From contig NZ_JAJNOC010000001.1 in assembly GCF_021044825.1 (NCBI RefSeq), positions 1,240,001 through 1,304,000 of the forward strand: DNA of 64,000 nt, written 5' to 3'. The notes under the pieces are model-generated. The model was not told the origin of the DNA. It ran no database searches and saw nothing but the letters and a program-made list of their open reading frames with translations. The position numbers and the translations under genes are program-made. The DNA comes from Massilia phyllostachyos. GTDB lineage: Bacteria > Pseudomonadota > Gammaproteobacteria > Burkholderiales > Burkholderiaceae_D. Of this stretch, positions 7,402 to 15,965 are shown piece by piece (within the stretch, counting starts at the first letter, position 1; the number at the start of each line of letters is the position of its first letter).

Positions 7402-8727
7402 TTAACAGATCGATGCCGGCGTGTTGACGGGCGCCGCGGCATTCCGGTTGCAGGCCCGCGCGTACTGGGCCAGCACCCTTCCGATCTTGTGCTCGAGCAG
7501 GGCGCGCGGCTTCGCGGCGAGCTGGCCCTGCAGCACTTCCAGGTATTGCTCGTGCAGGTGCTGGCTCAGGAGCGGCAGCGGAATCCCGATCGCGTCGAGG
7601 TTCGCGCACAGCGTCTCCACGGCGGCGGCCACCGGCGCCTCGTTCCAGTAGTAGCGGCAGCGGTCCGACAGGCCGTAGCGGCGCATCAGGCGCTGTTCCT
7701 CGCTGCTGCCCGGGTAGTGCTTGCGCCAGTGCTCGGGCTTGGCCAGCATGACCTCGTCCAGCACCGCCATCAGGCGCGAGGCTTGTTCCGGCGGCAGCAG
7801 CTCGTCCTCGATCTGGCACAGGGCCAGCAAGCCTTCGCGCAGGGCGAAGGTGGCGGCCGGGCCGACCTTGAGGATGGCGAAGTGGTCGCGCACCATCTCG
7901 TGCAGGCTCGACTCGCGCTGGTAATCGGTGGAGTGAGCCTCGAACACCAAGCCGGGCTGGCCGGCGACGAAGGCCGACAGCGCCGAAGCCTGGGCGGCCT
8001 CGTAGTGCTGGATATGGCTGGCGTCGAAGTCAACGCCCGGCTGCACCACCATCGCGATCACGCGGCGCCAGGCCGCGTGCAGGCGGGCGTCGAGGAAGGC
8101 GCGGCAATGCACTTCCAGGGTGCGGGCGGCCGCCTGCGGCGAGGTCGGCGCGCCGGCTTCGGCCAGCGCGGATTCGCCGCCCGGCACCGGCACCTCGGTG
8201 CCGATCACGTACACCGGCGGCGGGTGGCCGGCGTCCTGCGCCGCCGCTTCCGCGATCGCGGCCAGGCGCGCTGAACGCGCCGCCACGGTCTCGTCGTCCA
8301 AGGTGGCCGGGTCGTCCGCGCAGCGCATGCTGCAGTCGAGGTGGATCTTGTGGAAGCCGGCAGCGGCATAGGCCGCGATCAGGACCTCGGCGTTCGCCAT
8401 GGCTTCCAGGGCGGGGCGGCCCTGCCAGGCGTTGGGGCCCAGGTGGTCGCCGCCAAGCACCAGGCGCTCCAGCGGGAAACCGCGCTCGTGCGCCAGCCGG
8501 TGCACGTAGTCGCGGAACTGTTGCGGGTTCATGCCGGTGTAGCCGCCGAACTGGTCGACCTGGTTCGAGGTCGCTTCGACCAGCAGCAGGGTATCGTAGC
8601 GGCTGGCCACCTGCATGGCGGCCGTGAGCACCAGCGGATGGCTGCAGCAGACGCTGTACAGGCCGACCGGCTCGCCGCGGCGGTGCGCCTTGACGAGCTG
8701 CTGGATGGGAGAGAGGTCCTGGTTCAT
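7402..8727 (-). CDS. agaZ: AgaZ/GatZ/KbaZ family protein (tagatose-bisphosphate aldolase-associated)
   Basis: The 441-residue protein matches the class II D-tagatose-1,6-bisphosphate aldolase non-catalytic subunit family along its length: GLYSVCCSHPLVL, LVEATSNQVDQFGGYTGM, LGGDHLGPNAWQG, KIHLDCSMRCADD and a long helical C-terminus. In E. coli, GatZ/KbaZ proteins support the catalytic GatY/KbaY subunit, and older databases call them tagatose 6-phosphate kinases. No GatY/KbaY-like aldolase and no PfkB-type kinase gene is present in this window, so how tagatose 6-phosphate is processed further is open. The gene sits 12 bases after the kinase gene and shares its operon. Confidence 0.88.
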   Translation of the reverse strand: MNQDLSPIQQLVKAHRRGEPVGLYSVCCSHPLVLTAAMQVASRYDTLLLVEATSNQVDQFGGYTGMNPQQFRDYVHRLAHERGFPLERLVLGGDHLGPNAWQGRPALEAMANAEVLIAAYAAAGFHKIHLDCSMRCADDPATLDDETVAARSARLAAIAEAAAQDAGHPPPVYVIGTEVPVPGGESALAEAGAPTSPQAAARTLEVHCRAFLDARLHAAWRRVIAMVVQPGVDFDASHIQHYEAAQASALSAFVAGQPGLVFEAHSTDYQRESSLHEMVRDHFAILKVGPAATFALREGLLALCQIEDELLPPEQASRLMAVLDEVMLAKPEHWRKHYPGSSEEQRLMRRYGLSDRCRYYWNEAPVAAAVETLCANLDAIGIPLPLLSQHLHEQYLEVLQGQLAAKPRALLEHKIGRVLAQYARACNRNAAAPVNTPASIC

Positions 8728-8739
8728 GGGGGCTCGCGT

Positions 8740-9678
8740 TCAGGTCGAAGGAGTGTGCTGGCGCGCCAGCAGGGCCGCGCCGCGTGCGCCGCCGGCGTCG
8801 CCGAAGCGCGGCGGCAGGATCGGCGGCACTTGCGCGCCCGGGAACAGGTGGCGGCGTACCGCGCCGGGCAGCTGCTCGTAGAGATGCGGCAGCTGGGACA
8901 GGCCGCCGCCCAGCACGATGGCATGCGGATCGAGCCCCAGCACCAGGCTGGAAAACGCGTGCGCCAGCAGGTCGAGGTGGGCGTCCAGGGCGGCCTGCGC
9001 CGGCGCGTTGCCGGCATTGGCGCGCGCCGCGACGACCATCGGTTCGGCGCCGTCTCCGCCGAGATGGCGGTGCAGCATGGCCATGCCGGGGCCGGAGACG
9101 TAACGTTCGAAGCAGCCTTGGCGCCCGCAGGCGCAGGGAATCACGGGCAGGCCGTAGCGCGCCAGCAGGTGGCTGGGAACGGCCCAGTGACCCCATTCGC
9201 CGGCCACGCCGTTGAAGCCGCGCTGGAGCAGGCCGCCGGCGCAGTAGCCGCCGCCGGCGCCGGTGCCGAGGATGGCGCCGAACATGGTCGGCAGGCCGTC
9301 GGCCGCACCGCCTTGCGCTTCGGACAGGGCGAAGCACTGGCAGTCGTTGCCGATCACGACCGGCCGGCCGAGCGCTTCCTCGAGCGCCGGCGCGACCAGG
9401 CGGCCGTTCAGGGCCGGCACATTCGAGCTGAGCTGGCGGCCAGTGCGGGCATCGGCCACGCCGGGCAGGCCGATGCCGACCGGCGCGCCGCAGCCGAGGG
9501 CCCGGTCGGCGCGCTCGACGAGTGCGGCCACGGCCTGCACGAAGGCGGGGAAGTCGTGGCCGGGCGTGGCGACGCGCTCGCGGAAGGCTTCGGCGAACCC
9601 GGCATCGAAGGCGACCAGCTCGATCTTGCTGCCGCCGATGTCGATGCCGTGGTAGCCGCGCGGATCAGTGTTCGTCAT
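8740..9678 (-). CDS. agaK: ROK-family N-acetylhexosamine kinase (AgaK/NagK-like)
   Basis: The 312-residue sugar kinase shows the phosphate loop GIDIGGSKIELVAFD, the catalytic Asp in GNDCQCFALSEA, GTGAGGGY, GEWGHW and the ROK zinc motif CACGRQGCFE. It resembles NagK-type kinases that phosphorylate free N-acetylhexosamines at O6 with ATP. Placement between agaS and agaZ suggests GalNAc as the substrate, replacing the PTS route used in enteric bacteria. The ATG at 9678 lies 14 bases inside the end of agaS, indicating coupled translation; an upstream in-frame ATG would overlap further and is less likely. Confidence 0.87.
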   Translation of the reverse strand: MTNTDPRGYHGIDIGGSKIELVAFDAGFAEAFRERVATPGHDFPAFVQAVAALVERADRALGCGAPVGIGLPGVADARTGRQLSSNVPALNGRLVAPALEEALGRPVVIGNDCQCFALSEAQGGAADGLPTMFGAILGTGAGGGYCAGGLLQRGFNGVAGEWGHWAVPSHLLARYGLPVIPCACGRQGCFERYVSGPGMAMLHRHLGGDGAEPMVVAARANAGNAPAQAALDAHLDLLAHAFSSLVLGLDPHAIVLGGGLSQLPHLYEQLPGAVRRHLFPGAQVPPILPPRFGDAGGARGAALLARQHTPST

Positions 9679-10801
9679 GGCGGTAGATGGTGACGCCCTT
9701 GACGACACGGTTGACCGTGCCGCTGGCGAAAGGATTGTCGGGACGCAGCCGCAGCGCGGCCGACTGGTGCAGGGCGATCTGCTGGGCGGCCAGCAGCCAC
9801 AGCGGGGCCAGCCAGGTATCCGGCCAGTCGGGCGTATCGATGCCGATGTCGCCGCCCATGCCGATGGTGAGCACGCGCCCGGCCACGCCGTCGCGGCGCA
9901 GTTCCTCGACCAGGTCGGCCTCGTAGCGCTGCGCCAGCCGCTTGCCGCTGCCGAAGACGAAGACCAGGGCGTCGGGCGTCAGCACAGACTTGGGGCCGTG
10001 GCGGAAACCCAGCGGGGTGTTGGCGATGGCCGGCACGCGTCCGGCCGTCAGTTCCAGCAGCTTCAGCGCGCTTTCCTTGGCCAGGCCTTCAAGCGGACCG
10101 CTGCCGAGGTAGACCACGCGGCCGGCTTCGCGGGCGGCGAGGTCCGCCAGCGGCGCTTCCCAGGCCTGCATCGCGGCCAAGGCCAGGCAGGCCAGCATGT
10201 CGATGCGCTCGCCAGGGGCGTCCTTGCCCAGCACCGCCAGCGCGGCCAGCAGCATGCAGGTGAAGCTGCTGGTCATGGCGAAGCCGCGGTCGCAGCTGGC
10301 GGCCGGCATCAGGAGGTTGAAGGCATTCGCATCTTCTGCGCTGTCGCGCGCCAGCCGGCCTTCCGGGTTGCAGGTGATGTTCAGCAGGCGGGCGCCGGGC
10401 ACCAGGTCGCGCACCAGGTGCACGGCCGCCAGGCTCTCCGGGCTGTCGCCGCTGCGCGCGAAGGAAACCAGTAAAGTGGGCGCGCCGGCTTCCAGATAGA
10501 GCTCGGGATGGGTGAGCAGGGTGGTGGTGGCGATCGCGCGCACCTGGGCCGGCCAGGCGGCATTGAGTTCGTCGGCGATGATCTCGCCCACATAGGCCGA
10601 GCTGCCGGCGCCGGTCAGGATCACCCGTTGCAGCGGATCGGCCAGGCTGGCGCCCAGGAAGGCCGCCACGGCGTGGCGTTCGTCCTGCAGGTGTCCGGCC
10701 AGTTCGCGCCAGAGCGCGGGCTGGTGTGCGATCTCCTCGGCGGTATGCAGGCCGCCGATGTCGCGCCACGCTTGTTGGCTTCGCTGCAGAAGAGTAGTCA
10801 T
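9665..10801 (-). CDS. agaS: AgaS-type SIS-domain galactosamine 6-phosphate deaminase/isomerase
   Basis: The 378-residue protein has two SIS (phosphosugar isomerase) domains. The first has TGAGSSAYVGEIIADEL and SFARSGDSPESLAA; the second has VYLGSGPLEGLAKESALKLLEL and NTPLGFRHGPKSVL. This layout is that of AgaS, which converts GalN-6P to tagatose 6-phosphate and ammonia. It is the first gene of the minus-strand operon. A TTGACT-17-TAAGAT promoter lies directly upstream, with CTTTCG repeats overlapping the start codon and the -35 region. No strong ribosome site is visible. GlmS-type glutamine amidotransferase residues are absent, which separates it from GlmS. Confidence 0.88.
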   Translation of the reverse strand: MTTLLQRSQQAWRDIGGLHTAEEIAHQPALWRELAGHLQDERHAVAAFLGASLADPLQRVILTGAGSSAYVGEIIADELNAAWPAQVRAIATTTLLTHPELYLEAGAPTLLVSFARSGDSPESLAAVHLVRDLVPGARLLNITCNPEGRLARDSAEDANAFNLLMPAASCDRGFAMTSSFTCMLLAALAVLGKDAPGERIDMLACLALAAMQAWEAPLADLAAREAGRVVYLGSGPLEGLAKESALKLLELTAGRVPAIANTPLGFRHGPKSVLTPDALVFVFGSGKRLAQRYEADLVEELRRDGVAGRVLTIGMGGDIGIDTPDWPDTWLAPLWLLAAQQIALHQSAALRLRPDNPFASGTVNRVVKGVTIYRHDEH

Positions 10802-11000
10802 CGAAAGATATCTAAAAAGTTTTCAGTGTGATCAATCTTAAATAGAAAGCTTACGAAAGTCAAATACGAAAGATATCGAAAGTTATGCAGGCATCTTCAG
10901 ACGGTGCGGAAGGCATGGGATGCAGAGCGGTGTGCGTTTTTCGCATCATCTTTCAATCATTACGAAAGGTATATGCGTATAAAATCTGTGAAACGAAAGG
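10801..11000. promoter_or_regulatory. cluster of CGAAAG/CTTTCG repeats, candidate AgaR operators
   Basis: CGAAAG occurs at 10802, 10854, 10867, 10877, 10963 and 10994 on the plus strand, with a related GAAAG at 10845 and an inverted CTTTC at 10950. Three copies are packed within 10854-10882. CTTTC repeats are the known recognition type for AgaR/GatR-like DeoR regulators in enterics. The cluster lies between the two divergent operons and overlaps the minus-strand promoter, so one regulator could control both. Confidence 0.6.
10835..10863 (-). promoter_or_regulatory. predicted sigma70 promoter of the agaS-agaK-agaZ-agaR-nagA-permease operon
   Basis: On the minus strand, TTGACT (10863-10858) and TAAGAT (10840-10835) are separated by exactly 17 bases. 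Transcription would begin near 10828, giving a leader of about 27 bases to the agaS ATG. CTTTCG motifs overlap both boxes, which fits repression by AgaR. Confidence 0.6.
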
Positions 11001-11058
11001 TTTTTGGCATGGTTTGTACGTCATTTCGAATATTTTTATATTTTTCCTTTCCTTTTTG

Positions 11059-11087
11059 TTGACCGTCTTTGTTTTTGTTCATACATT
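11059..11087 (+). promoter_or_regulatory. predicted sigma70 promoter of the glycosidase/TonB receptor operon
   Basis: TTGACC (11059-11064) and TACATT (11082-11087) are separated by 17 bases in an AT-rich stretch unlike the surrounding coding DNA. Transcription would start near 11094, only about 12 bases before the ATG at 11107. Confidence 0.6.
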
Positions 11088-11106
11088 ATCTTCATCAAAA
11101 CGCAAC

Positions 11107-14100
11107 ATGAACCAAAAGACCGTCATGAAATACACGTCCCGTCTGCGCCCTTGTTTCACTGTCTCCGCGCTGGTGCTGGCCCTGCCGGCCCTGGCCTATG
11201 CTGCGCCGCTCGGCAAGCTGCGCACGGTCAGCCCGGGGAATGCGGACGGTCCGTCCTGGGACCTGGTCTCGGAATCCGGCGCCACGGTGCGGGTCAGCCT
11301 GCCGCGCGCGGACGTGCTGCACATCCAGGCCGGCCGCAAGGAGTTGAGCGGCCCGGGCGACAAGGCGGCGCCGATCGTGGTGGCGCATGCGGCAAAGGAC
11401 GTGCCGCACGAATTCAGGGAAGAGAACGGCCAGCTGGTGCTGAAGACCAGCGCCCTGACCCTGCGCGTGGACCGCGCGCCGCTGCGCTTCACCCTCTACC
11501 GCAGCGGCGAAGCCCAGCCCCTGTGGCGCGAGCTGCAGCCGCTCGACCTGACGGAGAAGCAGAACGTGCAGGTGCTCTCGAGCAGCAAGGACGAGCGTTT
11601 CTACGGCGGCGGCCAGCAGAACGGGCGCTTCGAGTTCAAGGGCCGCGAGCTGCCGGTGTCGTATTCCGGCGGCTGGGAAGAGGGCGACCGCCCGAACCCC
11701 GCGCCTTTCCTCATGAGTTCGCGCGGCTGGGGCATGCTGCGCAATACCTGGGCCGACGGGAACTACGACCTGCGCGAGGATGGCCAGGTCACCCTGCAGC
11801 ATGCGGAAGGCCGCTTCGACGCCTACTACTTCGTCGGCAAGTCGATGCGCGAGGTGCTGGCGCGCTATACCGAATGGACCGGCCGGGCGCGCCTGCTGCC
11901 GCGCTGGGCCTTCGAATACGGCGACGCCGACTGCTACAACGACGGCGACAACGTCAAGAAGCCGGGCACGGCGCCCAAGGGCTGGACCGACGGCCCCACC
12001 GGCAAGACCCCGGACGTGATCGAGAGCGTGGCGCGCCAGTACCGCGAGCACGACATGCCGGGCGGCTGGATCCTGCCGAATGACGGCTATGGCTGCGGCT
12101 ACACGGCCCTGCCGGAAACCGTGCGGGGCCTGGCCGGATATGGCTTCCGCACCGGCCTGTGGACCGAGAACGGGGTCGACAAGATCGCCTGGGAAGTCGG
12201 CCAGGCCGGCTCGCGCGCCCAGAAGCTCGATGTGGCCTGGACCGGCAAGGGCTACCAGTTCTCGCTGGACGCCAACAAGGCCGCCTATGACGGCATCCTG
12301 AACAACTCGGACGGCCGTCCCTTCATCTGGACCGTGATGGGCTGGGCCGGCACCCAGCGCTATGCGGTGGCATGGACCGGCGACCAGAGCGCCAGCTGGG
12401 ACTACATCCGCTGGCACGTGCCGACCCTGATCGGTTCGGGCCTGTCCGGCCAGGCCTACGCCACCGGCGACGTCGACGCCATCTTCGGCGGCAGCCCCGA
12501 AACCTTTACCCGCGACCTGCAGTGGAAGAGTTTTACTCCGGTCCTGATGGGCATGTCCGGCTGGTCGGCGGCGGCGCGCAAGCATCCCTGGTGGTTCGAC
12601 GAGCCTTACCGGAGCATCAACCGGCGCTACCTGAAGCTCAAGATGCGCCTGACCCCGTACATGTACACGCTGGCGCAGGAGGCGGCGGAGAAGGGAGCGC
12701 CGCTGGTTCGCGGCCTGATGTGGGATTACCCGAACGACCCGAGCGCCCTCGGCGAAGCCCACAAATACCAGTTCCTGCTCGGGCGCGACCTGCTGGTCGC
12801 CCCGGTCTACCGCAGCCAGGCGGTCAGCCAGGGCTGGCGCAAGGGCATCCACCTGCCGCAGGGCCGCTGGATCGACTACTGGGACGGCCGCCAGCTGGCG
12901 GCGGGCACGGAAGGGCGCGACATCGACCTGCAGGTCACGCTGGACAAGCTGCCGGTGTTCGTCCGCGCCGGCGCCATCATCCCGATGTACCCGGAGATGC
13001 TCTACGACGGCCACAAGCCGAAGGACCGCCTGACCCTCGATCTCTACCCGGAAGGCGAGTCGGAATACCTGCTCTACGAGGACGACGGCAACACCCGCAA
13101 ATACCTGGACGGCGCGTCCAGCCGCCAGAAGATCACGATGCGCGAGCAGGGCGGCCGCGTGGATGTCGCCATCCATCCGGTCGAGGGTTCCTATGACGGC
13201 CAGGAAGCGCGGCGCGGCTACAGCCTGCGCCTGCCGAGCCGGCAGGCGCCGGGCGGCGTCACGCTGGGGACCGCCGCGCTGAAGCAGGCGGCTAGCCGTG
13301 CCGAGTTCGACGCGATGGACGCCGGCTGGTTCTTCGATGCGAACGAGCGCCTCGGGACTGTACACGTGAAGGCCCCTAGCCAGGACATCCGCCAGCCGCT
13401 GGCCTTCACCCTGCAGGGCGTCGCCCGCCCGGCCGGCGACGACGCCTTCCCGGCCGCGCCGAAGCCGGGCCGCGCCCTGCCGCCGGATGCGATGGTCGTG
13501 GTGAACCGTCCGGCCGAGGAAGCGGGCCATCCGCTGGAAAACGCTTTTGACGGCAAGCCGGACACCTGGTTCCGCACCGTGCGCAGCCAGGCGGTCAAGA
13601 GCGGCGCCCACGAGTGGACCATCGGCTTCACCGAGCGCCGCCTGGTCGACGGCATCGAGATCGCGCCGAGGAACGACAAGAACTGGAAGCACGGCCAGGT
13701 GCGCGACTACGAGATCTACATCGCCGACAGCAATGGCGAGTGGGGCGCGCCGGTGCAGCGCGGCACGCTCAAGCTGCAAGAGGGCGCGCAGACGATCGCC
13801 TTCCCGGCCACCGCCGGCCGCCTGCTGCGCTTCCGCGTCCTCTCGACCCAGAACCCGGACGGCAGCGGCGCCTCCAGCCTCGACCCGATGGTTACCGCCG
13901 CCAACGGCGCCGCCCCGGCCCGCGCCTTCGACGCAGCCGCGCCGCTCGAGGTGTCGCCGCTGACATTGTCGGAGTTCCGCGTGCTCGAACACCAGCTGCC
14001 GGAAGGGCGCGAGCTGCGCCGCTACCTGAGCGAGCTGCCGCTGCCGAAGACCTTCGGGCGCGACAAGCCCGCCGGCAAGGCCGCCGAGATGCGCATGAAC

Positions 14101-14433
14101 GGCCTGCGCTTCAACAAGGGCGTCGGCGCCGGCCCGAACAGCCGCCTCGACCTGGAGCTGGCCGGTACGTGGCACCTGCTGCGCGCCGACCTCGGCGTCG
14201 ACGACAGCTGCCGGTCGGCGGGCAGCATGCGCTTCCAGGTCTGGAACGGCGAACGCCTGCTGTACGACAGCGGTATCGTCAAGGCGCCGGCCGTCGTGAA
14301 ACCCGAGATCGACGTGCGCGGCCTGCGCCAGCTCAGCCTGCGCACCCTAGGCGACAAGACGTCCCGAACGTGCGGCAACTGGGCCAACGCCGCCTTGACC
14401 GGCACGGAAGGCGCCACGCTCAAGCTGCGCTAA
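11107..14433 (+). CDS. secreted GH31 glycosidase with F5/8C (CBM32-like) and NPCBM modules, probable alpha-N-acetylgalactosaminidase
   Basis: The 1108-residue protein has a signal peptide to about residue 32, a GH31 beta-barrel from about 190 to 720, a discoidin/F5-8C module at about 790-930 (ENAFDGKPDTWFRT) and an NPCBM-like module at about 945-1108 (RFNKGVGAGPNSRLDLEL). Asp426 in WTGDQSASWD is the likely acid/base and Asp375 in KLDVAW the likely nucleophile; the usual alpha-glucosidase WxDMNE motif is absent. This pattern recalls the GH31 branch acting on alpha-GalNAc, and the downstream GH109 gene and aga operon support that reading. Start: ATG 11107 or 11125; neither has a clear ribosome site, and the frame is open well upstream of the promoter. 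Confidence 0.82.
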   Translation: MNQKTVMKYTSRLRPCFTVSALVLALPALAYAAPLGKLRTVSPGNADGPSWDLVSESGATVRVSLPRADVLHIQAGRKELSGPGDKAAPIVVAHAAKDVPHEFREENGQLVLKTSALTLRVDRAPLRFTLYRSGEAQPLWRELQPLDLTEKQNVQVLSSSKDERFYGGGQQNGRFEFKGRELPVSYSGGWEEGDRPNPAPFLMSSRGWGMLRNTWADGNYDLREDGQVTLQHAEGRFDAYYFVGKSMREVLARYTEWTGRARLLPRWAFEYGDADCYNDGDNVKKPGTAPKGWTDGPTGKTPDVIESVARQYREHDMPGGWILPNDGYGCGYTALPETVRGLAGYGFRTGLWTENGVDKIAWEVGQAGSRAQKLDVAWTGKGYQFSLDANKAAYDGILNNSDGRPFIWTVMGWAGTQRYAVAWTGDQSASWDYIRWHVPTLIGSGLSGQAYATGDVDAIFGGSPETFTRDLQWKSFTPVLMGMSGWSAAARKHPWWFDEPYRSINRRYLKLKMRLTPYMYTLAQEAAEKGAPLVRGLMWDYPNDPSALGEAHKYQFLLGRDLLVAPVYRSQAVSQGWRKGIHLPQGRWIDYWDGRQLAAGTEGRDIDLQVTLDKLPVFVRAGAIIPMYPEMLYDGHKPKDRLTLDLYPEGESEYLLYEDDGNTRKYLDGASSRQKITMREQGGRVDVAIHPVEGSYDGQEARRGYSLRLPSRQAPGGVTLGTAALKQAASRAEFDAMDAGWFFDANERLGTVHVKAPSQDIRQPLAFTLQGVARPAGDDAFPAAPKPGRALPPDAMVVVNRPAEEAGHPLENAFDGKPDTWFRTVRSQAVKSGAHEWTIGFTERRLVDGIEIAPRNDKNWKHGQVRDYEIYIADSNGEWGAPVQRGTLKLQEGAQTIAFPATAGRLLRFRVLSTQNPDGSGASSLDPMVTAANGAAPARAFDAAAPLEVSPLTLSEFRVLEHQLPEGRELRRYLSELPLPKTFGRDKPAGKAAEMRMNGLRFNKGVGAGPNSRLDLELAGTWHLLRADLGVDDSCRSAGSMRFQVWNGERLLYDSGIVKAPAVVKPEIDVRGLRQLSLRTLGDKTSRTCGNWANAALTGTEGATLKLR

Positions 14434-14457
14434 GTCCTCCAACAACCTAGCAGTCAC

Positions 14458-14487
14458 GGAGCCCCTCCACGGACGGGGAGGGGCTCC
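14458..14487. other. intercistronic perfect hairpin
   Basis: GGAGCCCCTCC (14458-14468) and GGAGGGGCTCC (14477-14487) form an 11-bp perfect stem in the 94-bp gap between the GH31 and GH109 genes. No T-run follows. It could attenuate or process the operon transcript, making expression of the first enzyme differ from the rest. Confidence 0.55.
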
Positions 14488-14527
14488 TACATCCTTCGAC
14501 CTCTGAAAAACAGAACGGAAACAGCAT

Positions 14528-15889
14528 ATGAAGCGACGCAATTTTCTCTCCCTCGGTTCGGCATTGGCGGGCAGCGCCCTGTATGCGGGCGCGCTTCCCG
14601 GCGCGCAGGCGGCCGGCCGCGAGCGCCTGCGCATCGGCATGATCGGCACCGGCATGCGCGGCCAGGTGCTGTTGCGCGAACTGGTGCGGCGCGCCGACGT
14701 CGAGGTGGCCGCCCTGTGCGACATCGAGCCGATCATGCTGGGGCGCGCGGTGCAGATGGTCATGGCCGCCGGCAAGCCGGCCCCCGCCACCTTCGGCGAG
14801 AACGGCGACGGCTACGCCTACCGCCGCATGCTGGACGCGGGCAAGCTCGATGGCGTGATCATCGCCACGCCCTGGGAGTGGCATGCGCAGATGGCGATCG
14901 ACGCCATGCAGGCCAAGGTCCCGGTGGGCTGCGAGGTGGTGGCCGGCGTCAGCCTGCAGGACCACTGGAACGTGCTCGACGCCCAGCTCAAGACCGGCAC
15001 GCCGTATATGCTGCTGGAGAATGTGTGCTACCGGCGCGACGTGCTGGCGGTGCTGCGCATGGTGCGCTCTGGCCTGTTCGGCGACCTGGTGCACCTGCAG
15101 GGCGGCTACCAGCACGACCTGCGTGCCGTGAAGTTCAACAGCGGCGATCCGAGCAAGCCCTATGGCGGCGGCGTCGAGTTCGGCCAGAAGGGCTGGTCGG
15201 AAGCGCGCTGGCGCACCGAGCACTCGGTGCGCCGCAACGGCGAGCTGTATCCGAGCCACGGCATCGGCCCCTGCGCGATGTACACCAACATCAACCGCGG
15301 CAACCGCTTCACCCGCATCAACGCCTTCGCCAGCAAGGCCGCCGGCCTGCACGACTACGTGGTGCGCAACGGCGGTGAAGACCACCCGAACGCCCGCACC
15401 CGCTTCCAGCTGGGCGACATCGTCACCACCACGCTGTCCTGCGACAACGGCGAAACCATCATCCTGCAGCACGACACCTCGCTGCCGCGCCCCTATTCGC
15501 TGGGCTTCCGGGTGCAGGGCACGCGCGGCCTGTGGATGGACCTGAACCGCGGCGTGCACGTGGAGGGCGTGAGCAAGCCCCACGAATGGGACGACGCCCA
15601 GGCCTGGTTCGCCAAATACGACCATCCCTTGTGGCGCAAGTACGGCGAACAGGCGGCCGGCGCCGGCCACGGCGGCATGGACTTCTTCGTGATCCACGCC
15701 TTCGTCGAGGCGCTGAAAGAGAACGCGCCGATGCCGATCGATATCTACGACGCCGTCACCTGGAGCGCGATCACGCCGCTGTCCGAGCAATCGATCGCGC
15801 TGGGCTTCCAGACCCTGGACTTCCCCGATTTCACGGGCGGCAAATGGCGCACCCGCAAACCGATCTTCGCCTTCGACGACCGCTACTGA
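14528..15889 (+). CDS. GH109-type NAD-dependent alpha-N-acetylgalactosaminidase (Gfo/Idh/MocA fold)
   Basis: The 453-residue protein starts with a Tat-like leader (MKRRNFLSLGSALAG), then the Rossmann motif IGMIGTGMRG. The middle and C-terminal blocks ENVCYRRDVLAVLRMVRSG, GGYQHDLRAVKFN, HDTSLPRPY and AGHGGMDFF match the GH109 enzyme of Elizabethkingia, which removes terminal alpha-GalNAc by a redox mechanism using tightly bound NAD. The conserved YPSHGIGP block supplies the expected Tyr (241) and His (244). Tat export fits a cofactor-loaded enzyme that must fold before transport. It is the second gene of the plus-strand operon. Confidence 0.9.
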   Translation: MKRRNFLSLGSALAGSALYAGALPGAQAAGRERLRIGMIGTGMRGQVLLRELVRRADVEVAALCDIEPIMLGRAVQMVMAAGKPAPATFGENGDGYAYRRMLDAGKLDGVIIATPWEWHAQMAIDAMQAKVPVGCEVVAGVSLQDHWNVLDAQLKTGTPYMLLENVCYRRDVLAVLRMVRSGLFGDLVHLQGGYQHDLRAVKFNSGDPSKPYGGGVEFGQKGWSEARWRTEHSVRRNGELYPSHGIGPCAMYTNINRGNRFTRINAFASKAAGLHDYVVRNGGEDHPNARTRFQLGDIVTTTLSCDNGETIILQHDTSLPRPYSLGFRVQGTRGLWMDLNRGVHVEGVSKPHEWDDAQAWFAKYDHPLWRKYGEQAAGAGHGGMDFFVIHAFVEALKENAPMPIDIYDAVTWSAITPLSEQSIALGFQTLDFPDFTGGKWRTRKPIFAFDDRY

Positions 15890-15930
15890 TCCACGACCGA
15901 TCCACAACCGATTCACGACTGATACCGACC
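15887..15930 (+). repeat. four degenerate 11-bp tandem units after the GH109 gene
   Basis: TGATCCACGAC, CGATCCACAAC, CGATTCACGAC and TGATACCGACC follow each other from the stop codon of the GH109 gene. The array is short and degenerate, and has no obvious hairpin. Confidence 0.5.
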
Positions 15931-15965
15931 GCATCACCGCTTTTCCACCTTCCCGGGAGAACACG

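Noticed and set aside
11095..14175. 1026-codon minus-strand frame opposite the GH31 gene
   Set aside because: Antisense shadow of a gene with signal peptide, catalytic motifs and accessory modules; no domain seen in the shadow.
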